A DNA stretch of 64,000 bases from Capitulum mitella (Eukaryota > Arthropoda > Thecostraca > Pollicipedomorpha > Pollicipedidae), in assembly GCA_030062745.1 (NCBI GenBank), contig CP099843.1, forward strand, positions 23,428,122 to 23,492,121, written 5' to 3'. This document shows, piece after piece, positions 1-13,300 of this stretch. Each line of letters begins with the position of its first letter. Within the stretch, counting starts at the first letter, position 1. The notes beneath the pieces were generated by a model, which worked only from the letters and a program-made list of their open reading frames with translations, was not told where the DNA came from and made no database searches. A program made the position numbers and the translations under genes.

Positions 1-445
1 GTTTAAGGCCGTTAGAGAGACATAAATTTACATCTGGAACGGGCAAGAAAAGCTACTATAACTTGATCATGTCATGATTAGGTTGATACGGAGTACATGT
101 GAGTATATGCGTTTAATCTTATACAGAGCCCAAATATTTGGGCACAGTCTGAGACGCCTTTGTCACTGATCCCCCTGGCGAAGGCATCTCGTACTGCGCC
201 GAAATGTTTGAGCTTTGTTATAAGATCAAACCCATACATTCACGTATACTCCGAAATAGCTTAATCACCGCCTTCTGAGTAAACATGTTTTTGCGGACTC
301 ATATCACTTATGTCGTGTTTGGTGAGCAAGCGCAAGCATTCGTAAATAGCCCTTATTCACGACTTTCCTTGGTATATTCCATGACCACAGACCACAGGCT
401 CTAATCTCCGAGATTTCCGAACGTTCATACCTGTTGATGATTCCT

Positions 446-496
<51 letters not shown>

Positions 497-1997
497 CTTT
501 TTCTATGTATGAATGCATAGTACGGACCAGAAACATTGCAGTTAAGTCTTGTTGCATCAAAAATACCGCGTAATAATGGTAGACAGTAAAAAACGATTGC
601 TACCGTACAAAGAAAGCGGAGCCAGATTGTTACACTAGAAAATATTAAATCAGTTCTGATTATAAATAGTTTTCGTCTTAACATATTAATTCTCGTCCTA
701 GGCACGTACGAAAAAGATATCCCGGGAAGGGATACTAAATAACTGCGGCACTAATGGAACGACACCTTTTACTTGAAAATAACAAATACACTTTTCGCTC
801 ACTTCATCAGAACACCGTTTGAACTTCAGCTGATTTCCTGACTTACCTCTTCATTAATCCTCAAATTCTTAACGTAGAAGCAAACATCCTGTTTTTCTGC
901 AACAGTTCTATTTCGTACGCTTTTATCAGTAGTGCCTAGTAATCCAATGCACTTAGTAATGGGCAATAAGTGATAAGGAAAGCCGCCGAGAGTAACTGAA
1001 TACCAGCAACGCAGTTCTGCATTTACGAAAAAAACAAGTCGTGCTTGAAAGTGGCGTGGCCGTCTTTGGCAAAAACACACAAACAAACATGGTGGTCACA
1101 GCGAGATCAACTGCGGGTTCGTTTGTAGACGGTGACCACGTCAGGCGGATGGTGAAATATACATAGGAACAGAACCAGCCGAGATACGCCAATGTAACGA
1201 AAGCGGAACAGCGGGTATACTTCGGATATACGCCGGAACTCAAAACTCCATCGTAGCGCTCAGATGTAACGAAAAGTAAAAGTGGATACGCCATGGTAAT
1301 TTCGAGGACACGTAGACGTTATTATTGAGAGATTTTCCCCTGAAGCGCTAATGCCCAACCGTTGAGCCACGCCCATTAGAAGCTCGTTGTTGCGGGAGAG
1401 CGGTGCCGAAGGCCTTTAGCAAAGCTCAGAGACATAGATACTGCAGCTGTTTCCTCAGATTCATTCCACTCCGAACAAGAAAACAAGCTCTATTTTACGG
1501 CCCGGGTATTCGGCTCTTTCCCTGCCGCGTCCACCTGCGTGCGGCCGCCGCGGCTGTTCGCAGACCCGCCTGCAGGCCTGTCGAGGAAAAGGCGCACTAT
1601 CTCCGCCGTCCCGGGTCGACGGCGAGGCGAACGGAAAACCGACAGCCCCGGCGTGCGACGGCCCGGGCGTGGCTGTGTCGTTCCGTGACACGTGACCGTG
1701 CTCCGTGATACATCACGGCCACGGCCAGCCGAGCGGCGGCCGGAAACACGGCCACCGCTCCTGACGGGCCGCTGCTCACGGCTGTGTGGGGGGCGTTGTT
1801 CAGAGCGGCATCGCGTTGCGTAAAGCGCTGTCACCGCGAAGTTAGTGCTACGTGGCTCCGGCGTGAACAGCTCCTGCGTAACAGCTGTAGATGGTTTGAC
1901 CGAGACACTGACGACGGCGTTTGGACGGGGGTCTCCGTATTGCTCGTTAGAGGTTGATCCTTACTTAGCGTTTCCAGCTGACAGCCTCATCTGATCC
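1..1997. other. Gene-free left edge
   Basis: I found no exon with recognisable protein similarity and paired splice sites here. The stretch holds a TA microsatellite near 450-496 and a CpG-rich, GC-rich patch at about 1500-1830. That patch gives open frames in several registers, as GC-rich DNA does by composition. It could be an unrecognised promoter, but nothing in the sequence shows this. Confidence 0.5.
450..496. repeat. (TA)n microsatellite
   Basis: About 20 uninterrupted TA dinucleotides followed by a slightly broken tail. Likely length-polymorphic. Confidence 0.95.
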
Positions 1998-3223
1998 TTA
2001 ACCCTATTCCCGGAGGGCTAGACGATATGGCCGATTCCCGGCAGAGGGGGCGGATTCGGCCCCCCCGAGATCTCGAGAACTACTTATCCGATTTCATCGC
2101 AACAAACGGCAATCGGTTTGCCGTGACGTGAACTACATTTTGATAAAAAGAAATTTTCAAAATTTTGAAATTTGTGGATACAGGGGGGCAAAAATGTCAA
2201 AATGGGGGGTACTTTTGGACTTCTTATAACTCCGTTGTTTATCGACCGATTCCGATGAAACTGGCATGAATCGAGAGATTATGAATAGGGCTTTTACCAT
2301 GGGTATGCAAATTTGAAATTTGGAGAAAATTCATGGGCGTTCACAGGGTTTCAAAAATAGTGGGATTAGTTTTCTAATAATGGAATGAACAAAAGAGGCC
2401 AAAACACTTTTTTAGCTTCTGCTAGTCATGTTATGCGAAAGAAGTACAAATCGCATTACAATGTTTGTATAATGTTAGCATAGGCGGTGCCAGGGACATA
2501 AAAAAGGGGGAACTGTCATGGTCACACGTTCTTCAGATCAACTTGTGACCTTTGACCTTAAATGACATCCAGTGACCTTGGGGTCACCTGGAATGATGTT
2601 GTGTGCATTCAATATTATCTGTAAACGTTTTTAATCGATTGAATTCACTCTATTAAAAAAAAAAATCATTTTTTGGCTTTTGCGATATAGGGTACGCGCA
2701 CTGACATTTTAGGTCATAGCTCCGTGACTCGACCTGATATCAAGCTGAAACTTGGTACACAAGTAGAGGACACCTTTCTACGTCATATATATTCCGGGTT
2801 TGGCATTTGAAAAAACGGCGCCAAAATTATTGCGAAAAACCAAATTTTGACTTTTGACCTTGGCCTGACCTCGTAAAGTGACTTCAGATAAAGAAAATTA
2901 CATATGCACATTGCCCAACTATTTAGCTATACATTCATATAAAGTTTTAAGTTCTATCTTAAAAACTCTGTTTTTGGCAGACATTTTCCTTTTACCCTCA
3001 ACATGGCCAAAAATGACCTGGGGTGCCTCCCAAAAACGTTGCCTGGCTCCGCCCCTGAGCAAAATAGAATTTCGAAATTTGTCACGGCGCGTAAAAGGAA
3101 TAGCTGGGAAAAGTGACCAAGTTTCGTAAAGCTGCGTTAAAAAGCCTGGAATTGGCAAGCAAAAAAAACCCGATGGGGGGGCGGACTCCGCCCCCCCCCC
3201 TCCCCTGCCGGGAATAGGGTTAA
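1998..3223 (+). mobile_element. TTAA-bounded MITE-like element, family A copy 1 (complete)
   Basis: The element begins TTAACCCTATTCCCGG and ends with the exact reverse complement CCGGGAATAGGGTTAA, so it has terminal inverted repeats starting CCC and flanking TTAA. TTAA target duplication with CCC-starting ends is the signature of the piggyBac superfamily. Just inside each end is a G-run/C-run hairpin (about 2046-2067 and 3175-3200). No transposase reading frame is present in the 1.2 kb, so it would be non-autonomous. Two related copies follow at 4508-5714 and about 5849-6818. The interior carries a perfect DR1 nuclear-receptor-type site, AGGTCAAAGGTCA on the minus strand, at 2546-2558. The superfamily assignment is inference from the ends alone. 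Confidence 0.8.
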
Positions 3224-4507
3224 GCAACATCTCCAGCTGACAAGCCCACGGTAAGAAGGATTCAAAAGTCGAGCGCCATGGAGTTTCGACTGCATGTAAA
3301 ACGCAAATCGTGTTCCACGGCTCAAGATGTGAGAAATCAACTAGAATTCAGCAGCCGCCAGTTCTGAAAACTGATTGCATCCCGTCTACTGCCACTTAGT
3401 ACTATTCCTTAACCTTGTGTTGCTGGTAGCACGGGCTTAAGGAAACGTGCTCAGCTTTGTGCGACCTCGACCCTCCCTGTCCAAACTAGTCAGGTCTCCC
3501 CTTTCCTGCTCGGCGGTCTCTGGCAGGCGTGGTGGCCAGATCAGTCTGCAGAAGGCGGCCGACGGCCGAACGGCGAGCCAAACACCCGAACCAGGTCGAC
3601 CGTTCGCCCTCGGAGACGGGGAGGATTCTCGGCTCGCTACGAGCATTTTTCTGCCTGCTGCTCAACCCAGCCGTTGCAAAATCGGACGGGAGGAGAGCGG
3701 TTACCACAATCCTCATATTGCACAAGGGTGACAGGCACCAGGCTAAAAACTGGCTCCGCCATCGCCAGCGACCTTGTGTCGTGTTTTGGCAGCGGCGATC
3801 TTCTGATGGGCATTCTGCCGGAGCAGGAGGTGCCGTGACGTGAAGCTAACACAAAATTAGTGGGCCGCTTGATGCTTTGTTCGTCTGGACAAAGGAAGCT
3901 TTGAAAAACGACAAGCTCACACCGGGAATGACTAAAATGTCTTGGCAAAAATTTTACTAGTTTTATTTTATATTAATTCAGTACTGAACTATGGTCTTCA
4001 CAGAATAAAAATGCCAACATAGGTTTTTCCAAAATCGGTCGTGGAGAGCTCCTACATCGCATAAAATTTCTTAAGCTCCTGAATAATATGGGAGGACTCT
4101 TCAACATCGATTTCCAGTCATGGTGCATCAAACCCATTGATATGTCTGTCCAGAAAGATTACCTGGAGCTGTCTTTCGCCAGTTGCGTTAACAAGTGTAT
4201 GCTTTGGTCGTCTTGAAATATTGCCCTCACTATAATCACTTTCCAATATGGTACCGTGTATGCCTAATGTGATGCAGGTATGTTTAGTCATGTTCTCGAT
4301 CTTATTGGAATTACTTCTTTGCAATAAATTTTGGTACCTGAATGAGACTGTGTCCAAAATTCCACAAAAAATAACCTTCGAACAGGATTTTGAGCTACTG
4401 GAAGCTCGATGCTTAAGTATCTGGCGGTGCTCAAAACTGCTTATTGCTCATCACTAATGTTTCCACTTTATTCTTGTTGTACACTCCATTCCAAAAATAT
4501 TTTGCAT
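3224..4507. other. Gene-free spacer between element copies
   Basis: Moderately GC-rich at 3430-3850 and AT-rich after that. I see no exon, RNA gene or repeat I can support. Confidence 0.5.
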
Positions 4508-5714
4508 CTAACCCTATCCCCGGAGCGCTAGACGGTATGGCCAATTCCTAGCAGGGGGGGATTCGGTTCCCCCTGAGATCTCGAGAACTACACGTCCGAT
4601 TTCATCGCAACATACGGAAATCGATTTGTCGTGACGTGAACCACATTTTTATAAGAAAGAAGTTCTCAAAATTTTGAAGGGGTGGATATAGGGGGCAAAA
4701 AATGTCAAAATGGGGATATTTTTGGACTTCTTATAACTCCGTTGTTTATGAACCGATTTCGATGAAATTGGCATGAATCGAGAGATTATAGATGGGACTT
4801 TTACCATTCGTCCACACATTTGAAAGCCTGAGAAAATTCGTAGGCGTTCAAAGGGTTTCAAAAACAGGCAGATTATTTTTCAAACAACTGAACGGACAAA
4901 AAAGTTAAAAGCATTTTTTTGGCTTTTGCTAGTCATGTTAAGCTACAGAAGTACAAATCGTATTACAATGTTTGTATAATTTTAGCATAGGCGGTGTCAG
5001 AGACATAAAAATGGGAACTGTCTTGGTCACATGTTCTTCAGATCAGCCTATGACCTTTGGCCTCAAATGACATCCAGTGATCTTGAAGTCACTTGGAATG
5101 ATCTCATGCGCATTTAATATTATCTGAAAACGTTTTTAATCATTTGGATTCACTCTATTTTCGAAATTCCATTCCACGGCTGTTGTGATATAGGGCACGC
5201 GCACTAACATTTTAGGTCATAGCTCCGTGATCCGGCCTGACATTAAGCTGAAACTTGGTACACTAGTAGAAGGCACGCTTCTACGTCATATGTATTGCGG
5301 GTTGGGCATTTGACAAAGTTGCGCCAAAATTATTTTTATAAAAAAATGACTTTTGACCTTGACCCGACCTTGTAAAGGGAACTAAGATGAAGAAATTTGT
5401 ATCTGTATGTTGCCCAACTATTCAGCTATACATCCACTTAAAATTTTAAGTGCTATCTTAAGAACGCTATTTTTGGCAATCATTTACCTCTTACGCTCAA
5501 CAGAGACAAAAATAGCCTGAAGTGCCTCCCAAAAACGTTGCTTGGCTTCGCCTCTGAGCAGAAAATAATTCCGAAATTTTGTCACAGTACGTGGAAAAAA
5601 TAACTAGGAAAAGTCACCAAGTTTCGTGAAGCTACGCCAAAACCCTGGAATTGGAAAGCAAAAAAGAGGAAGCGGGGGGGGCGGATTCGGTCCCCCTGTC
5701 GGGAATAGGGTTAA
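4508..5714 (+). mobile_element. MITE-like element, family A copy 2
   Basis: Same orientation and overall order of sequence as copy 1, with a degenerate left end (CTAACCCTATCCCCGG) and a good right end (GTCGGGAATAGGGTTAA). Many point differences and small indels from copy 1 indicate an old insertion. The DR1 motif of copy 1 is decayed here. No coding capacity. Confidence 0.8.
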
Positions 5715-5848
5715 ACGCAATGCACCAGTACCTATTCTGTCAGTAAAAAAACTATTAAGTATTGCTTTCGTCATCGAAATAAACTGGTTTTGTCTAACTT
5801 CGGCGGTCATAGATATGAGATAGGTCATAGATATGAGTACAACGCCAA

Positions 5849-6818
5849 GTGCGTTTTTAAGATAGAACTTAAAACTTTCTATGAATGTTTGGTAAATCGT
5901 TCGGCAACATACAAATACAGTTTTGTTTACCTGAGGTTACTTAGCAAGGTCAGGCCAAGGTCAAAGGTCAAAATTAGGTTTTTAACGAATTTTCTGGCGC
6001 TATCTCTTCTCAAATGCTGCACCCGGAATATATGTGACGACGGAGAGTACCGTCTACTTATGTACCAAGTTTCAGCTTGATATCAGGTCGGGTTACGGAG
6101 CTATGACCGAAAATGTCAGTGCGTGTACCATATATCACGACAGCCGTAGCATGGAATTTCAGACATAGAGTGAATTCAAATGACTGGAAACGTTTCCAGA
6201 TAATATTAAATGCAACGAGATCATTCCAAGTGACTCTAAGGTCAAGGGTCTCAAGCTGATCTGAAGAACATGTGACCATGACAGTTCCCCTTTTTCATGT
6301 ACCTGGCACCGCCTATCCTAACATTTCACAAACATTATCGTACGATTTGTGGGATTTAGCATAGCATGACTAGAAGATAACCAAAAGACTACTTTTAGCG
6401 TTTTCGTTAATTCAGTTTGGCGTTACGAGGATCAGTTTAAAAAAAAACTAATCTTCCTGTTTTCGAAACCCTTTGAACGCCCACGAATTTCCTCAAAATT
6501 TCAAATGCAAGGATCAATGATAAAATTTTTATCCATAATCTCTCGATTCATGTCAATTTCACCGAAATCGGTTGATAAAAAACAGAGTTATAAGAAGCCC
6601 AAAAATATCCCCCATTTTGACTTTTTTGCCCCCTGTATCCACCGCTTTAAAGATTTTGATATCTTTTTGCAAAAATGTTGTTACGATTTCGCAAATCGGT
6701 TGCCGTTTTTTGCGATGAAATCGGATCTGCAATTCTCGAGATCTCAGGGGGGCCAAACCCGCTCCCCTCCCCTGCCGGTAATCAGCCATATCGTCCAGCC
6801 CTCCGTGAATGGGGTTAA
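5849..6818 (-). mobile_element. MITE-like element, family A copy 3 (inverted, truncated)
   Basis: Reverse-complement relative of copies 1 and 2. Its terminal end is at 6818 (reads TTAACCCCATTCACGGAGGG on the minus strand). Similarity stops at about 5849, so roughly the last 300 bp of the element are missing. It lies about 130 bp beyond copy 2, giving an imperfect inverted pair. It has its own perfect AGGTCAAAGGTCA DR1 at 5958-5970, at a different internal position from the perfect DR1 in copy 1. Confidence 0.75.
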
Positions 6819-7264
6819 AATGATTACGGCACGTTGTCATCATCAGATCCATGTTTTCACACATGAACAGTTTTACTATGCGATGACTGATCTGAGTGTC
6901 ATGTTCTGTGGAGCAAACTCAAATTATGCTTAAGCCAGTTGCATAGGAAGGGATTAAATCGACCTGTTACAGAAAAGAAAACTCATCGAAATGAAATGAA
7001 ATGGTGATTAACGGCAGAGATCATTCGCCATGGTTTGTGTGCGTGAAAGTGATGGCTTATAATGCGCGAAAATGTGGCTTGTAATTTTTAAAGAATTTTG
7101 GGCATTTGGTTTCTCATATCGGGAAAAATAGAAATGAAAATATTTTTATTGAAGCATATCCGTACCTTTTCCAAGTATTCGTCGCCATGAAACTTACTGA
7201 AACATAAGTCAACTGAAAACGATCCGAGAAAAAAAAACGCAATTTTGTTCTCCAAGGCGCTCGT

Positions 7265-8485
7265 TTAACCCGTCCCCGACTGGGGGGGCAGTTGACTGCC
7301 CCCCTGAGGTTTTTCTGAGATTGCGAGAGAACCAACCGACACAGAGCCACGAAACTTTGTGTACCTTTTGCTCCATCAATTGTACATCTAGTGTCAAAAT
7401 TTTGACCTCAGGTCAGGTCAGGTTCCTGACCTAGGCCAGGTCAAACAGACCTATGTCAAAAAAAGTTAAGCGCCCTCTAACTTTTTCGCAAAACAAGATA
7501 TCTCAATAATGCTTTCAGGGATTAGTGATAGTGATAGATGCAACAAATCTGCTATCTCGGATTTTTCGGAATTTTCCGAATCATTGACCTAAGGTCAAGC
7601 CCATTTTTAAGACATATCGCCGTTTTTTCGGAAATTAAAGGAATATTCCATAACATTTTTAGTGTGGAGTGAAGCAGACATCTAGTTACCGTCATTGGGC
7701 AAAGTATCAGTGACTTCCAGCCATTGACCTGAGGTCAGGTCACGAATAACTGTAGTGGGCCAAAATGTACCACCGTCAAAATCGACGATGAATTACTCAG
7801 AATGGGTAGAAAATGGCAGAACTAGCTTCCACAGACGTAATTAATACCAGGAACCTCAAAAAGTTTGAAAAAGTAGCATATTTTGGAAACAAACGGGCTC
7901 TCGGGAATAAAGCTCCGCCAACTTTGTAGATTGGCAACTAATCAATTTTTCCAAAACTTGAGCATGAGAAACAATCACAAGAACCACAAAGATCAATAAA
8001 ATCTACATAGATCCTCTTTTTTCGCGAAAATAAAGGAACGCTAAAATTAGTTCCCGTCAATTTGGTACCGCATACGGCAGCGGCGCACAATGACGGCCGA
8101 CCGGGAGAATTACGGTGTCTTTAACTCAACGTTTCGGCGTATATATTGAACAAATCTGAGGAAATTAGACGTGTATCGGCATCCGCGGACATTTACTTGT
8201 GTGCTGGTGCCTTTACCTATGCGTTATTAGTCACAGCCCTTGAGATTCAGGCCATTTCTCGGTCTCATGCAGTCGGCTATGAGAAAACATATATAGGGCG
8301 TAAATTGGCTTACATATTATCTAAAACTAAAAATGAGACCAGTTGCGAGCTCTACTCGTGACAGGCTTTCCAACGGTGTGCTTATTTTTATCGCGCGATC
8401 AACCGTTCGTGAGTTAGAGGGGGGCAGTCAACTGCCCCCCCAGTCGCCGGTGTTCGGGACGGACCGGCGCTCGTGCGCGGGTTAA
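7265..8485. mobile_element. TTAA-bounded MITE-like element, family B
   Basis: Starts TTAACCCG and ends CGGGTTAA. Inside each end is a near-perfect palindrome of the form GGGGGGCAGTTGACTGCCCCCC (about 7284-7305 and 8419-8441). The architecture (TTAACCC ends plus a subterminal G/C hairpin) matches family A, but the interior is unrelated. No transposase frame. The left half holds many AGGTCA half-sites, including three 13-bp TGACCTnAGGTCA palindromes at 7403-7415, 7585-7597 and 7725-7737. Confidence 0.75.
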
Positions 8486-10340
8486 GGTACACTTCCTTGC
8501 TTTTAAAGTGGAATATCGCAAGCGCATTGCTGAAAAAAACCCATTTAAGACCCAGCACTCTTTTCTCTTAAAAAGTTTTGAAAAAGGTCTTACTGTTAAA
8601 CGTTTTAAGAGAACGGTCCATTTAAAATAACAATGTTTTTCGCTTTTTGATAAAATACCTTTTGATGAAAAAGGAAGATAAATCTAACGTATCCTTCAAG
8701 GTCATGTATGTCCCGGTGCGCCGGGCTTTCAAGGAGTGCTGCAGGTCTGTATTCCCGGCTACGGATAGTCACGCTGCGGTGTGGCATAAATAGTGCGTGG
8801 ATTATTTATGTGTGTTGCGTTTGTATGATAAATGTGTGTTGCGCATGTTTGAATCAAAATCTCTTTGAAAATCCGCTAAACTGGTTTACACCAAGATATA
8901 TCATGAAGCAAAAACCAGCAGGTCTGGTTAAAAGCTCTGCTTAAGAGACGTATTTTCATGCTCGCCAGGGTGCCAAGGTCAGAAGTCGTAACCCCAGCTT
9001 CTAAAGCTCTGTCTCTGTTTATGTACGATGTCATTCACTACAAAAGACGTCCTTTGGACTGCGTTTCAGGCAGTGCCTATCGAGTCGGATTAAGGAGCAC
9101 CAGCGATAACATTCAGCTAGCAGTCACGACGCACCCACGAGGAAGCGGGGTGTTTTCGTGTTTCTCAATCGTGGTTATGCCTACCTGAATCATCTGCAAG
9201 AAACACAATATCTGGTGAATCTGAGTAATCGAAATTACACCATAACTCGCGTGTCTTGACTCACGACTCATTTCCATTTTTCTGTCAAAGTACGGTCCTG
9301 AGCATGGTCTGCAAATACCACAAGTGCGAAGTGCATCATTTCAACCTCTCTGGCTGAAGGTCGTGGAGCTTTTCTGCGTGGCGTTTGGCCGGAAATTGTG
9401 CTATTTTTCTCAGATAAACGGACAATGCTTCAGGAACCTGAGCGAGTAAGAAGCATTTTCCGTCAAGTTCTTAACAAAACAGGACAACCTGGTCTTTCGG
9501 AGCTGTTTCAACTTCTTAGCAGGAAAGACCAAAACGATTGTGGAATGCATGCCAGCTAAAAATACATACTTGTGCTCGGGTTATTTCTTACGAGCCATTC
9601 AACTTTGCAAATGTTTGACTCATTTATCATAGGTAGGGTTTGTTCGCTGAAGTCGTCCATCATTAGCACCGGTGATCAGAAGCTAAAATGAATATAAGTA
9701 TAGGACAGCGATGGTTTCTTCAGAATCCGCCATTGTAATGGCATTTGCAGCGCTAAACAGCGGCATCACCACTTGATACCGGATTCCCCGCGACCGTCGG
9801 GTTGCTGCGTCCCTCAAATTGAATTGACCGGATTCTACTCATTATTTATTCCCTTCCGTTTTGTTTAGTTCTCCGTCAACAATTGGGTTCAAAGGCTCCT
9901 GTGCTTCAGATCAGGCGTCAGATTCCCATCTAAGTCCCTGGCCCAGCTCGCGACGATGGCGCACCGATCACGAACACAATCTGCACCCGTGATCGCTGCC
10001 GTCTGAGGCCGAACTCGCGGCGGGCCCGCGACAATCTCGTCAATCTCGTCGGCAGCCCCGGCCGCAGTCTCCGGTATTCCCCGCTCGCCGGACTCAGCCG
10101 TTCACGCGGCCGGGGCCGCAGGCAGACGTGACGTCACGGCTAGGCGTAGCCGCGCCTCCCGCGGCCGGTGGGGTGGGGGGGGGGGGGGGCAGCGCCCGGC
10201 GCGGCCGTCCGGCCACAGCCGCAGCCAGTCTCGCGGTGTATCTGACTCGGTCCGGTCACATCTGACGGAGCTCCCGCCACAGGGTCGCAGAGCTTCCGCC
10301 GCCGACCGCAGACAGCCGCAGCAGCAGCCACAGCAGCAGC
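8486..10340 (+). promoter_or_regulatory. 5' flank and CpG-rich promoter region of the secreted-protein gene
   Basis: No exon is supported between 8486 and about 9940. From about 9950 to 10340 the sequence becomes strongly GC- and CpG-rich and ends in a CAG-rich stretch immediately before the ATG at 10341. This looks like a CpG-rich promoter plus 5' UTR. A G-run lies at about 10178-10189. I see no convincing TATA box. Confidence 0.5.
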
Positions 10341-13300
10341 ATGAACACGGTGAGTGCGCGACAGACCTGCCCCGGGTCGGCCCCGGACGGAACCCAGCTA
10401 GGCTCGCGACGGTCGTGAACAGAATCCCTTGCGTGCGCACAAACACGACATCAGTTGGTTTGGAGGACAGTCTTTTTCGAGGAAGTGTCAGCGAAGATAT
10501 CCGTCCAGTGAAGTACGTCAGTAAAAGCGGCATCGCAGGCGACGGAGTGGTGTGAACAACAATATGCGGCAGATATGGCGTGGTGTTTATTCGCGCGCTG
10601 ACTCGTTTATCCCAGCGACGCATCAGCTGAAGGCACCGGCTGAAGCGTGAACCGGTCAGGACTTTCGCCAATGAAGGGCCGATCGCAGTACTTCGTCTTG
10701 CACGTGAGGTCAGGCTTGAGTGTCCAGCGTAGGCTTATGGGGAAGGTGTTAGCCAATTTCTGGACTTTGCAGGGTAACTAAACACCTCGGTACCTTTTGT
10801 TCCTCTCCATTTAGCAGATTGGGCTCTGGTAATGATAATATATTCTGTACACTGGGCAAATGTTCTGTTTTCAACTCCGTAAATACGCTAACTTTGGTCT
10901 CTCTTGCTAAAACTTTGGCAGTGCTGACGCTAACATTGTCAGATGCCTCAAATGCATATGCATATTCTGCGTTGTTCCTGTTATTTTGCTATGCAGGGTA
11001 AAACGACCATATGATGATGGCGGCTTTGTTTGATTTTCGATTGTACTTACAATGCGACTTAGATTCTTGAAGTAGGCGTCGCATAATGCCTATCACTGCC
11101 CTTATTTAGATTACTTTAATGTTATAGGTCTGCGTATCTTTCGCCACCACAGAAGACTGTAATATAAATCATTGGTGTGGTTTTCGGAAAATGATCGTGG
11201 GTGCCCAAAAACGCATATGGGGACATCCAAACATTGTGTATCGGAAGGGGGAAAGAGAGTCGTCACAGGCGTTTATGCCTAAGGTTCAGAGAAATGTGTT
11301 TAAAAAGATATTACGGGAGGTAAATTACGGAAGGATGACTTCCGTAACTCATACATGGCTTTATGGCGAGGACATCCTTACAAGGAATATATGTATCTAG
11401 TTTTTCCGGTATCTCAAAAACGCGCCAGCGTACTCACCTGCCCCAGTAAAATCTGAGCAAACGAGAGCGAGTTGGCAAGAATGAATGGTCCCTACGCTTT
11501 GATTCATAAAAATGTCCCCTTCATTGGTACGTGCACAGTTAAAAAATCGCGATTTGAGTAGATCACTCCTTTTCATGGAGGATCTTTCTCCAGGACCAGG
11601 CTTGACAATGCTACTTGGAGGATGGTGGGGAAAAGAAACTGGTGGGTGACAATGGAGTAAATGAGTTTCTATTATTGTTTACAAAGCTGATTTTAGTTGG
11701 TTAACGTGAGACTGAGAACATAACTATATTCCAGTATTTAAACAATTTAAGTTGTGGGTGCCCAGCTCGTATTGTGGGGGCAGGGGCACCGACACCCCTG
11801 ATGTAAATGTTCCACTACAGTTCTGAAAGACCGGAAGCCGTTTGTGTCTTGTTCACTTTGGCGGTGAATATCTGCCATGACCTGAAAACAGCACACAGTC
11901 TGAATGAGACGAGCTATCGTGCACCACTATTGCGCTCTAGTGCTAATATGTGGTCGCGCCATGGCTAAAGGTAGTAATGATCTGCAGTTTTTGAAAGGTT
12001 GTGGTCGATCATTGCCATTATGTCACCGAGCAGCGTCATGCTTAATAAGTCGGACCTGTTTACGACGCTTGCCCGACCAGCGACATCGAAGCTCATTCTT
12101 ATAGCAAACATGTTAACTTATCAGAAACTGCCTCCTGAACGCCAGATGCTAGGCCAACGGTCCAGTGCCACTGCTTCGGGTGGTTGCAACCGTTGTTGGA
12201 ATAAAGGAGGGAACAATACGAATATATTGCAGTTATTGCCCTTCCTGTCTCATGACTGTCTGTTGACTGAGTGATGTCTTTTATGCTGAAGCATCTCTGT
12301 AACATATTTTTTTCACGATTGCTTTTGTTATAGGAACAGTGCTGGTAGCAGCATAAAGACAAGACAAATTTACATTATGGCATGACTCTTAGATCAGCAT
12401 TGCAAAAGTTTTGGCAAGGGAGACCAAAGAAAAATGTGGCTCGTGAAAGAAAATATTGCCATGCAGCAGGTTTGCAGTTTGTCATTTGCAAGCCTGCTAA
12501 GCAACCGTTCCAACCTTTTGCACCTGACACTATCACATTTAGTTACGGAGAAAAAACAACGTTCCCGCACTTAATCGCGTTTTAGTTCGCTGCGTCAGCG
12601 CGGATAATAATAATTAGGTTGTTTCGTCTGCTCTAGTTCCACCTCGCCCTGCATATCAGGCTACCAGCCTTTGAAGCTAGCAATCGCTGCCCATAATAAC
12701 ATCAAGGTCGCCGGCTTAACGTATCTGTTGGCCACTGACCGGGCATACGACCGAGTGGCGCCGGGGGGCACGCGGCCGCGCGGGGTCACGATTCCGTGCC
12801 GTGTCGCAACGTCGCGGGAGCACGTGACGCGTGCGGTCACAGTGGCAGCCTGCACCAAACACCGCCGTCACGGCCGGCACTGACCTCGGCCACCTCAGGA
12901 CAGCTCCGCCGCCGGCGGGGCTGGCGGTTCTCTGGACTGGTTTCGCCCAACGGTCGGCGCGGCTGGCTCCCGCATGGCGCTGTCGAGAGCCGCGGCCCGG
13001 TCGGCGTCGTGGATCAGCGGCCGGCGCTCGATCTCAGATCGGGCCGCGATCGCCGGCCGCGCCGTCACGCGCGGCGACCTCTGAGTGCGGGGGCGTCTCC
13101 TCGCGGCGGCCGGGAGACGCGGCCAGTCACGCCGGCCGGCCGCGGGGTGACGTCACGCCGCGACGTGACGCGGGCCGCCGGTCACGGATGCGCGCCGCTG
13201 AGACGGACTGCCGGCGATGGCGGCCCGCCTCAGGCCGGAGAGCGTCACGGACGGTGCCGTCAGGGAGGGCAGTCCGTCACTGCTGACGGCCCGTCGCTGA

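Noticed and set aside
10102-10671. 189-codon minus-strand frame over the secreted-gene promoter
   Set aside because: GC-rich DNA with open frames in several registers; no family similarity and it overlaps the 5' UTR and exon 1 of a supported gene.
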